From: Tieghemostelium lacteum
Lineage: Eukaryota; Evosea; Eumycetozoa; Dictyosteliales; Raperosteliaceae
Direction: 5' to 3'
DNA: 64,000 nucleotides
Assembly: GCA_001606155.1 (NCBI GenBank)
Contig: LODT01000028.1
Location: 186,001 to 250,000, forward strand
This document shows positions 11,237 to 20,703 of the stretch, in pieces; within the stretch, counting starts at the first letter, position 1, and every line of letters starts with the position of its first letter. The notes under the pieces were generated by a model. It made no database searches. It saw only the letters and a program-made list of their open reading frames with translations, and had not been told where the DNA came from. The translations under genes and the position numbers were made by a program.

Positions 11237-12578
11237 ATGGTGTACAAAGACAGGACATCAGAGTTTAGCTCATTGGCTGAAACTATAAAAAGAAAACAAC
11301 AACAAAATGGAGTTACATTAGGAAAAAATAAAATAATACCTAGATCACAAATATCTACATTTGCTTATGCAGCAGCAAAGATTAGTCAAGGTGTACATGA
11401 AACCTCTGAAAAATTATTACAATTAACAAATAGTATGTAGATTATAGAGTGTTTATTAGTACTATTAGTTAGGATATTAATATGAATAAAAAACAGTGGC
11501 AAAAAATACAGATTTATTTATGGATTCATCTACTCAAATGGAGGAACTCACCTATGTTATAAAACAAGATATTCAAAGTTTAAATAGAGAAATTAGAGCA
11601 TTAGAGTCAATTTCAAAATCATCAAGTAAAGCGAATAAACAAACAGAGGATCATTCAGACACTATTGTTGGATTTTTAAATTTAAAACTAGTTAATGCCA
11701 CAAAGGATTTTAAAGATATTTTAGAAGTTAGAACAGAGGTATGTCTTTATCTCTACTGTTATTAACTTGTTAAGTACCCTGTTACTAATGAATGATATTC
11801 TCATAATAATTAGAGTATAAAACAACAACAAGAGAAATTGGATAGTTTTACAGGTCAATCCAATAGTTTTGCATATCAAGATAATACAGGTTCGGTGACT
11901 TCACCAAAAGAAATGCTAAGGCATAGATCAAATACAAATACTCGTGATGGTCGGGAATTGTTCAACAAACACACTATTGTTATTGTTATTGTTTAATTTG
12001 TTATGTTTAATTGTTTAAACAACCAACACTCACAAAAAAAAAAAGAAATAGTAATAACATGTGGGTAACACATGAATATCTTTTAAAGAGAAAAAAAAAA
12101 CTATACTTTAAAAACATTCCTCAGTCCATTATTGATTTGTTTGTGGTTTGATTGAAATGTAAATTCTATGAATACTAATATTTTCCAATAATAATACTAT
12201 ATTATAGATCCATATAGATTCGATGATTATAATAATGGAAATAGTAATAATTATAGTGATGAACATTCTATATTAATGCCACAAGAGATGATTGCTACCA
12301 ATCACACTGCAGAAAGATTAAGAGCAGCTGAGGGAATAGCATCGACTATTCATCAATTAGAAGGAATATTTTCACAATTGGCAAATTTAGTGGCATCTCA
12401 GAATGATACCATTGAGAGAATTGATACAAATATTGATAATTCTCTAGTGAATATCTCAAGAGGACATGATTCGTTAGTAAAAACTTTAGCAAATATCTCC
12501 AGTAACAGAGGTCTCATTATAAAAACATTTTTAGTTCTCATAGTATTTCTAGTGATATTTATTGTATTTATGGCATAA
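11237..12578 (+). CDS. stx5: Syntaxin 5, Golgi Qa-SNARE
   Basis: Exons: 11237-11432, 11497-11738, 11814-11949 and 12208-12578. The N terminus MVYKDRTSEF matches the syntaxin-5 start (DRT-EF), needed for Sly1/Sec1-type binding in the family. EELTYVIKQDIQSLN and the following helices are the Habc region. The SNARE helix runs from about ERLRAAEGIASTIHQLEGIF to the end of NISSNRGLI, followed by a C-terminal membrane anchor (FLVLIVFLVIFIVFMA) and no lumenal tail. Syntaxin 5 acts in ER-to-Golgi and intra-Golgi fusion. Introns 1 and 2 are 64 and 75 bases with normal borders. Intron 3 as inferred is 258 bases with an atypical GTCGGG donor, in the variable linker before the SNARE helix; without splicing the frame would close before the SNARE motif. 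Confidence 0.87.
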
Positions 12579-12695
12579 AGAGATAAAAGATAACAACTAC
12601 CATATCGGGTTCAAAAGTTAATGCACATTATAGTATAATAATAATAATATATTATTGTGGTTAGTTATCAATAAACTATAGTTAGGTTGATTTTT

Positions 12696-13961
12696 TTATT
12701 TTGTATTTAATAGACTATAGACTAGAATAGCAGTACTCACACTAACATTTAGTGAGTCTACTTTTGAACTTTTACTGTTTGGTACAATTTTTATAACTGA
12801 ATTACATTTATCCAGAATGGATTGCTTAAGCCCAAAACCTTCATTACCAAGTACCAATATAGTTGGTTCATCTAATTTTACTGTGGATATATCCTTAGAA
12901 TCATCTGATAGACTTGTACCTAACACTCTCCAACCCTTTTCTCTAGATCTTTGTAAGAAAGATGGTATAGATAGTGTCTTATATATTGAATAATCCTCTA
13001 CAGCACCACTACTAATCTTTGAAGTCACTGGTGTTATAGGACTAGAGTTCTTATCTGAAACCACAATACCATCTACACCAAAATAATAAGATGATCTAAT
13101 AATTGCACCAATGTTCATTGAATCCCAAAGTTCGTCCAACACAATCCAAAGTGGTGGTCGAGATTTTCTACCATTAGTCTTAACATGAGATTGCATATCT
13201 CTATCAAGGTAATCAATAGTCACCAAAACTAAAGGTGAACAATCCATTACCAATCCTTGATGTAAATTTTGTTTACTCAGCTCATTCAATGATTTTTTAT
13301 CTACAGAGTATATTGGTATATTTTCTCTTTTACATTTCATAATGATATCAATGATTGTATCAGTTCTCTTTCTATCAGAATATCTATTCATTTCAGCATC
13401 TTCATTTTGATCTTCAGTTTCTTCTAAATATTGAAACTCTTTCTTTTCTCTATTCTGAGAATTTACCTCGGATACAAGTGATATAATTTTAACATTATCA
13501 ATAGATCCAGTAGATTGTAATGACTTTATCAAAGTATTTTGTATATACAGTGCATATATTGATCTATTATCTGAATTTAATGCAATATCAATTGGATTGA
13601 CACCAAATAATCCTTCACCTTTTAATTTAATTGAATTGCTAATATTCTTCTTTTCTAGTTTACTTTTGTTTTTTGAATTTCTACCATAATGACTCTTTTC
13701 AATTATAATATCATCTGTATGATCATTATTCATTGAATTTCTATTAAAACTTTTATATCGTGGGTTATTATTTTCTACATTTCTACTCGATTTGTAATCA
13801 AAAGTAAATCTATTATTGTCACCTTTGTTAAAACTAATTTTTCCCTTATTATTATCATAACCAGGTTTCTTGTTAAATTTTGAAAAATATTCTTCGCTAT
13901 ACAAAGAATAATATCTTTTACAAATTGTGACTCCAAAGCAATTGTTGTTTATCTTGATCAT
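12696..13961 (-). CDS. mrm1: MRM1-type mitochondrial rRNA 2'-O-ribose methyltransferase (SpoU/TrmH family)
   Basis: Single exon, 421 residues. The C-terminal 170 residues are a SPOUT (trefoil-knot) domain: motif 1 SMNIGAIIRSSYYFG, motif 2 ILVLGNEGFGL and motif 3 DSLNVSVSTAILVY. Before it is a substrate-binding domain starting GEGLFGVNPIDIAL, then LHQGLVMDCSPL. The order matches yeast Mrm1 and bacterial RlmB, which methylate a guanosine in the peptidyl-transferase loop of large-subunit rRNA. The first 110 residues are basic and rich in Asn, Ser and Lys with Tyr, consistent with a mitochondrial presequence plus a linker. It is longer than human MRM1 mainly because of that N terminus and a charged insertion near residue 175. 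Its 3' end faces syntaxin 5 with only about 117 bases between. Confidence 0.9.
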   Translation of the reverse strand: MIKINNNCFGVTICKRYYSLYSEEYFSKFNKKPGYDNNKGKISFNKGDNNRFTFDYKSSRNVENNNPRYKSFNRNSMNNDHTDDIIIEKSHYGRNSKNKSKLEKKNISNSIKLKGEGLFGVNPIDIALNSDNRSIYALYIQNTLIKSLQSTGSIDNVKIISLVSEVNSQNREKKEFQYLEETEDQNEDAEMNRYSDRKRTDTIIDIIMKCKRENIPIYSVDKKSLNELSKQNLHQGLVMDCSPLVLVTIDYLDRDMQSHVKTNGRKSRPPLWIVLDELWDSMNIGAIIRSSYYFGVDGIVVSDKNSSPITPVTSKISSGAVEDYSIYKTLSIPSFLQRSREKGWRVLGTSLSDDSKDISTVKLDEPTILVLGNEGFGLKQSILDKCNSVIKIVPNSKSSKVDSLNVSVSTAILVYSLLNTK

Positions 13962-14429
13962 AATAAAAAATTCAAAAATAAAAAAGTTGTAAAATCGATG
14001 AGATTTCTACATTTAATTCAGATGTTTCATTAATTATTATAGTGGAGAGGGGAACTTTTTTAATCTCTGATAATGGTGCAATACAGAGCAAATACCAAGT
14101 GAATGACGAATATGACAAGTCAATATTCTCAATGTCAATCATACCTCTGAAAATAAATTATCTAATACTTTGTTACACTACGTGAGGTAACAGAAAGCTA
14201 TTAAACTTTCTAGAACAGATACTACACTTAATCAAAGCGAACTTTGAGAAGTGATTTTATAAATTGAAATTTTGAATTTTTAAATTGACTTCCAATTTCA
14301 TTTCCCATTAAGGTTCTGCAATTGTCTTATGGAATTTTCAATAATAAAAACATTAATTTTCAAAATTTCAACAATCAAAATTGTTAATATCTTCATTTAT
14401 GTTCAAAAAGGAGTACCAAGATCTCAATA

Positions 14430-15054
14430 GTTCTATCAAAAGGTAAATTATCAAAAAGAATTAATCATGTTAGTGCCAAAATAGTAAAAGAAATAGATAA
14501 TGGTGAGCACAAAGTTGCAATCAAAGATATTGATTTTGAATTAGAACCTGGATATCAACACCTATCATTAAAGAGTTATGAAGGAATACTGTAGGTCAAC
14601 AAAGTATTAATTCATTATGATACACCTTATGCCAGATTGGTACAATTTATTCTATCAAGAGTTAGAAAGATGACTGGATCTATCATTGCACCTTTTATTG
14701 GTGACATTGTTAGAGTTCACACAGATGGATTTTACTCAAAGAAAGAGCTGGGGATCACTCAAGATATAAGTAAAAGAGGAGGTAAATCTCTTGATAATGT
14801 GAAGTTAGGTAATGAACCTGGTAATCTCAAGTATGAAGGTTTCTGTGAATTTAAAGACAGGTTCACATCTTTCGATATGGTTCAATTATAAAGACCAGTT
14901 GGAGGAGTTGAGACTGAAGGTGATGTTCTTGGAACCAGAACAGGGTTAGATACATTGATTCCAAGTTATCATGAAGGTAATGATGAAATAGGTTATATTA
15001 GATTGAGAATAAAATCACATGAAACAACCACAACTAGTATCATTCACCTTTTAT
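14430..15054 (+). mobile_element. Fossil of a family-B DNA polymerase gene from a protein-primed (Polinton- or linear-plasmid-like) element
   Basis: This stretch is clearly coding-like on the plus strand but broken in several places, so it is a fossil. The recognisable part is near the polymerase C terminus: a HTDGF motif in the position of the catalytic DTDS motif of family-B polymerases, then LGNEPGNLKYEG, which resembles the LG-x-LK-x-E signature that follows it in protein-primed polymerases. No capsid, integrase or terminal repeats were seen, so only a fragment survives. The decay looks moderate: the frame is still mostly readable, so it is probably not very ancient. The family assignment is tentative; another replication protein is possible. 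Confidence 0.35.
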
Positions 15055-15087
15055 GAATGATACTAACATATTTTTATTTTTAATCAG

Positions 15088-15215
15088 CTCCTAGTTCAGG
15101 TAGTTCTCATAAGAGAAAGGAAATGGATGAAATCAATATAGATGCAGAGGATTATATATTTATACATAAAGAAAAATTATTGAAACTTGAAAAAGATAAC
15201 TCAGATTTAAAAGAG
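15088..15215 (+). pseudogene. Coiled-coil exon remnant
   Basis: An open segment bounded by an acceptor-like TAATCAG and a donor-like GTCTCT encodes a Ser/Lys-rich start (SSGSSHKRKEMDE) and a short heptad-like helix ending EKLLKLEKDNSDLKE. No start codon or stable continuation is present. It lies between the polymerase fossil and the DUF4419 remnant and may have belonged to the same gene as the latter; that is not shown. A weakly similar coiled-coil frame exists at 55857-56105. Confidence 0.3.
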
Positions 15216-15384
15216 GTCTCTAGATAACCCAAGATATTAAAAATATGAATATTAACTAACATAAACTCCATATCACCTAGAGGAAAATGTAATCGATGCA
15301 CTAATTGTCCAGAGTTCCGACCTAGAAGCATAGGATCGTAAACAAGATTTGGTTAAGCTCCAAAGTACCAAAGTATAATTATAG

Positions 15385-15458
15385 AATTCTAAAAATGTAA
15401 ATTGGTCAACAATAAATAATGAACATCATCATCTTATTATTAGACCTGATGATATATG
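15385..15458 (+). pseudogene. DUF4419 family exon remnant
   Basis: The segment sits between an acceptor (ATTATAG) and a consensus donor (GTATGT) and reads NWSTINNEHHHLIIRPDDIW. The HHxLIxRPDDxW core is the hallmark of the N-terminal part of DUF4419 proteins, found in fungi, protists and dictyostelids with unknown function. No downstream DUF4419 sequence follows before atg4, so only one exon remains. Preserved splice borders argue for a recent loss, or for an exon cut off by rearrangement. Confidence 0.5.
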
Positions 15459-15882
15459 GTATGTTTGTTTAGTAAAAATTTATAAGAGCACGTTATTTAT
15501 TTTTAATTAAAATTTAAATTGAAAGAATTAATCAAGTTATTATTTTTTGAAACTACAAATATAAATAATTTTTTTTTTTTTAATTAATAATATCTTTTTT
15601 CGATAACTATAATAACTAAAATATAATAATAATAATAATAAATTCTAATAAAATAATAAATATATAGATTTAATTCAAAAGATCAATTCCAATAATAAAT
15701 ATAGAAATAATTCAAAAGATCAACTCAGGAAATTGCGAAGCAAATTTCCGTTTGGCCAATTCCAAATGATTAAGTATAGATTTCTCACACCCGCAAAAAA
15801 CTATACTATACCTTTTTTGTCTTTATTATTCTTTAAACAATTTATATAAAAAAATATTATTTTAGGTTTTTGGTACATAATT

Positions 15883-17567
15883 TTATATTAAATGATAATC
15901 TTCAATTTCATCATCATCATCATCATCATCCTCCTCACTACCGTTTAAATTTGAATCTACTTTTTCACTACTAATGTTCTTTTCAGTAACTACCACTGAG
16001 GTATTTTCAGTAGTAATATTTTCCGTAATTGTTGACTTTTTATCAAAATCTTTAGATTCTTCTGTTTCATTATTTTGTTGTTGCAATGTAGCTTTTGTGT
16101 TGTCATTATTTGTGGTAGTGGTATTATTATTAGTGGTGGTATCATTTAATAGTAATTTACTATCATTTTCTTCATCCATAACTAAGTCAATATCAACATT
16201 ATCATCATTATCCTCATTATCTGAAATTGAAAAATCCTTTTGGTGTTTATAATCTGGAGCGTTGTCATATATCTGAAAAATTGTATTTTCAACTTGAGAG
16301 TTCATAGCCTTGGCTCTCTGTATGAAATTATGTAAATCATTCCTGCTTTTACAAAAGAATGATAGTACCAATGATGGATCCACTTCTGAAATGTGTACTT
16401 TTTTAGGATTATTACAAAGATAACTCTGTATTTTAAATTAATATAAATCAATAATCTTAGTGCTATATATTTAATAATCATATTTACATTTAATGGAAAG
16501 TTTTCACCATCATTAACTAGTGCACTCTGAACAGTATGTGGATCCAAATAAAAGAGATTTTCATCTTGTGAAGCTATAAAATATAGAGATGCTCTTGGTT
16601 TACCACCAACAATACCCATATTCTGTGGGAATTTATAAATTTCCAATAGAGATTTAAAATAAATATCATTTAGTGTATCTAAACCTAATCTCAATGGTAT
16701 CAATATGAGTAGTGGTTTAAAACCATTAGGATCATATACAATATCTTCTTCTTCTTTTTCACTATTATTATTATTATTATTATTGTTACTATCATTATTA
16801 TTATTATTTGAAATTTTTTCTAATTGATCTATGTACAAAGAACTATCTTCTGAAATAAAAACTTCTATATTACATTGTGTATTATGTTTTGTTACAAGCT
16901 CCCTATTAAGTGTAAAAGTAGTAATACAAAATGATTTGGAGTAAATATTTTGTTTTTTTTTTTTTTAATTAAAGGTGGGGGTATTAACATACTTTATGGC
17001 TTGAGAAATAATAGTTGGTGCAAACCACTCACCAATTTGTTTCCCAAGTTTTTGACCTTCCAGGGCAATATTGTGTATTGAGAATGGGGAAGAAGGTTTA
17101 TCTAAAAATTTTCTAACTATAGAATTAAAGATCTCAGGACAGTTCTCTGATGAACTCTTTTTCCATAAATCTCTACCCAATACATTTTGTAAAAGGACAT
17201 TACTTAGGAGCATTTGACCTGATCTCAACATACATCCCCATCCACAATCATTGTCATATATTGAGTCTCCAATATATGGAAATCCCTGTCGGTAGGTAAA
17301 CCAAAGTACTCTCTGTGAGAAATCTTCCAAAAACTCTGTAATAAATTCCGCTGTGTTATTATTATTACCTCCACCAGTTAGTGTAGGTGACAATAATGAA
17401 TAATAGTTTAATGATGTTGTTGTTGCGTTATTTGTTTGTATAGGTTGAGGTTGTGTTTGTATCTGTTGTTGTTGTTGTTCATTTCCATTAATTTCACCAT
17501 TATTTGTATTCAAATTGCTATTGTTCTCTTGAATTACATCTGGTGGTTTATATTGATTTCCAAACAT
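15883..17567 (-). CDS. atg4: ATG4 cysteine protease (autophagy)
   Basis: Exons 16993-17567, 16488-16902 and 15883-16425, with introns of 90 and 62 bases whose phases fit exactly, give 510 residues. Peptidase family C54: the catalytic Cys112 lies in NDCGWGCMLRSGQM, and the Asp and His in FYLDPHTVQ. The third exon opens with SYLCNPKKVHISEVDPSLVL, the conserved C54 continuation, then the substrate-groove region FCKSRNDLHNF. ATG4 trims newly made ATG8 to expose its Gly and later releases it from lipid. Residues 10-75 are Asn/Gln-rich, an Asn-rich insertion follows DQLEKIS, and the last 110 residues are acidic and Asn/Thr-rich, ending in YHLI, a possible LIR-type ATG8-binding end. A second ATG4 paralog is usual in dictyostelids and is not in this window. 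Confidence 0.94.
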
Positions 17568-18156
17568 CCAAATTGGAGTATTTGAAAAGTTAGGTTGTGA
17601 AAATGAACCTTTATTTATGATGAATATAAATATTTGGTTAGTCTACAGTCCAAATAGAACTCAACTTCATATATTTTCAAGAAACCTACTTCCAACACCC
17701 CTAAAAATGTACAAACAATTCATCATTATCCTTCTTGGTAATGATGTTAAATTTAAATCTGATAATGAAGTAATTCTGTACTTTTGAAATTTATTCTTAT
17801 TCAAATAAAGAATAAAATATAAAAAAAAAAAAAAAAAAAAATAAATTAAATTATTTTAAAAAAATTTTTGAAATCATTTTTAGGAGTAATCGAATTTATG
17901 TGAGTTAATAAGAATTTAAAGTTTAATATTAAAGATATTTTATTTTATTTATTTAAATTTAAAATGATCAAAAATAAATAATTAGATAATTTCTGACGCA
18001 ATAGATCCTCTCTGAGCGCTTTTGAATTTCTATTATTTAATTTGTTTTTTTGTTTTTTGTTTTTGAAATTAAATTGATCAGTAGTGGAAGGTGGTGGGAT
18101 ATTCAGATAAATGAGTTTTTGTATTAAAAAGTGGAGATGTGTGTGTGAAAATATTA
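17568..18156. other. Spacer upstream of atg4
   Basis: About 590 bases between the atg4 start and the cdc25 end, both on the minus strand. It holds the atg4 promoter and the cdc25 3' region. A pure A run of about 20 bases lies at 17821-17841. No other signal was seen. Confidence 0.5.
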
Positions 18157-20113
18157 CTAGTAATGGAAAGAATGAGATCTAGTTTTTAAGAATCTAGTTT
18201 TCTTTGTTTCCTTCTTCTTTCTGTCCTCTTCTAGTTTCTTTTCAGTTGCATAACGTGGATCGTTCATGGTGACATAAGTATCTGTACATAACTCTGGAAA
18301 AGATTCCCAAAATCTCTTGAAACCACCATTGAGTAGATAAATTTCAGGATAGTGAACATTAGGATAACTGTTATGGTCTCTATCAAGACAACGGAATAAA
18401 TTATAACACTCAGGAGCTCTCTTACTTGAGAACTCACAATGGAATATAATGATTGGGTACTGACCACTCTCTTCATTTTTCAAAATGGGTAAATCAAAGA
18501 ATGCTCTTTGTAATGCCTGTTCCATTCCAAATGGTGGTATATTAATTGCATTCTTGATATGACCCCCTTTATATTCGTATTCATAACGACAGTCTACTAT
18601 AAAGACAGTAGTATTACCATTGTTATTACTATTCATTAATTGTGATACCACTTCTGGTGTGATATTATTAAAACCTGGTCTTCCTTGACATAATGTCAAT
18701 GATAAAATATGGTCTTTAATATGACCTTGTGAAATATTTATAATTTGATTATTATTATTGTTATTATTCATTATTAAATTACCATTATTATCAAATGGTA
18801 AAGGTCTGCTAGTATTGGTATCTGGTGATATCTTTTTTGAGACCATTGTAGGTGCGAGTAATCTATTAAATACATTATTATTATTCTGTTGGTTATTATT
18901 ATTATTATTGTTATTACTATTGTTATTATTATGGTGTTGTGGTGAATCAGATTCTTTGATAGATTGAAATTCAGGTGTTTTTGTAAAATCTAAACAGGTT
19001 CTGGATCGTTTTTTCATATTATCAGAAGATTGTGATAGAAATCCATTTTTTGCTAATTGTTGTGTGGTAGGTGATGCAGTTAGGAAATTTGGATTTTTAA
19101 TAATGTTATTATTTGATGATAATGATGAAATGGTATTTATAAATGATAAACTATGAGACAGTTGATTGTTATTAGTAGTTTTACTTGGAGTTTTATAAGG
19201 TGAACTTGGATTATCAATACTGGTATTTGGTGAATTATGATCATCAATACCATCTATACTAATATTATTACTATTATTATTTAAATTATTATTGGTAGTA
19301 CCTCCACCACCACCACCAGAAGTATCTTTAACTGGGGTAGGTGCCATTGGAGAATAATCAATGGGATCTAATGATTGGTGATATGCTGTATTGTGTACAG
19401 GTGTTGGTGGTGGTGATGGTGGATAACTAATACCTCCTAACAGAACTGAAACTGTATTGGTTAGAGTACTATTGGTAGAACTGGACAATGACAATGTGGA
19501 TTGTTTTGGTGATTGTAATGGTGTATTAGGTCTGGTGGTATCAATAGTTTGTAAATCATCACTGTCAATTGATGATATACTGGTAGTGGTAGTAGTAGTA
19601 CTGGAGTTTGGAGGAGATGTTGACAACATTGGAATACTATTTAAAAATGAAGGTGCAGAAGATGACAATGGTAATGGAACTGGTTGTGATGTATAAGTAG
19701 GTAACAATTGTTGACTGCCATGATGTTGATGATGATTAAAATCAAGTTTTCTAGAGAGTCTACTACCAGGACTACCAACTGATGTAATTATATTACTATT
19801 ACTTGTATTTAAATTGGAATTGGTGTTGGTGGTGGCATTGGTATTGTTAGTGTTGGTGTTGGAATTTGATATTAATGAATTATTAAAACCAGGAATACCA
19901 CTAGTTTCATAGGAACAAAATGTTTTTGATCTGGTTAATGTACAAATTTGATCCGAATCATTCATATCATAATTTAAAACTGCCGATAAATCACTGGTTG
20001 ATCTGGACAATGGTGAATTTCTATCAGCAGAATGGATGGACAAATGATGAAAGTTGGAAAAGAAACTTGCGGAATTTCTGTGTTTTTTATAGGGTTTATT
20101 GTCATCGGCATCC

Positions 20114-20174
<61 letters not shown>

Positions 20175-20703
20175 GATCAGAGAATGGATTGGTAGTTGGT
20201 GAAGTTGTGATAGTTGGGGATGCCAATGGTGAATTAATTTGTGGTGGTAGACCATTGATAGAATGTCTAATATTAGAATTCTTTAGTATTGGTGGTGGTC
20301 TATTATTTTCAATGGCAATGATATTACTAGTTTGGTATAAATGTTGTCCTCCTATAGACATTGAAGAAGAAGAAGTTGGAGATAATCCAGAGGGATAATG
20401 TAGTTGTGTTGGTGGTGTGATACATGGTATTAAATTTAATTTTACCTTGGAATTGTGTGTTGTAGATGCAATATTACTTTGATTGATATTGTTTTCCTTA
20501 TTGGATTCCAAATCAAAAAGCTTAATTGTTGGATTAGATGATGTTGTGGTTGTAGTAGTAGTGAAGTTTACAAGTTTATAATTATTATTATTATTATTAT
20601 TAATGTTCATTGTATTTTGTTGTTGATCTGGTTGAATAATGGTACTATTATTTAAATTAGTTGGTAAGGATACTGATAAATGTGGATTGATATTTGGTCT
20701 CAT
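18157..20703 (-). CDS. cdc25: CDC25-type dual-specificity phosphatase
   Basis: Single exon, 848 residues. Only the last 190 residues are conserved: a rhodanese-fold CDC25 domain with VDCRYEYEYKGGHIKNAINI (the CDC25 DCRF-YE-GGHI block), the catalytic loop HCEFSSKR at residues 755-762 (Cys756 and Arg762 of CX5R) and LNGGFKRFW. CDC25 removes inhibitory phosphates from CDK1 to trigger mitosis. The first 650 residues are a low-complexity regulatory arm with Ser/Thr-Pro sites, many Asn runs and a pure Gln run. Basic tail RFLKTRSHSFHY. The loop is followed by AP where most CDC25s have GP. Upstream is a 2.7 kb spacer, unusually long for this window. The start is the first ATG of the frame. Confidence 0.92.
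20113..20175 (-). repeat. Trinucleotide (CAA)n run encoding poly-Gln in cdc25
   Basis: An uninterrupted TTG repeat on the plus strand (CAA on the coding strand) encodes about 21 Gln in the regulatory arm of CDC25. Pure codon repeats of this kind are unstable in length, so it should vary between isolates. Confidence 0.9.

Larger units (their letters stand above)
13962..15882. other. Gene graveyard between mrm1 and atg4
   Basis: About 1.9 kb without an intact gene. In order it contains AT-rich spacer with some coding-like sequence (near 14060-14160), a broken virus-like or plasmid-like element piece (about 14430-15054), a coiled-coil exon remnant (15088-15215) and a DUF4419 exon remnant (15385-15458), followed by plain AT-rich spacer with TAA/AAT microsatellite-like sequence near 15620-15660. 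Confidence 0.55.
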
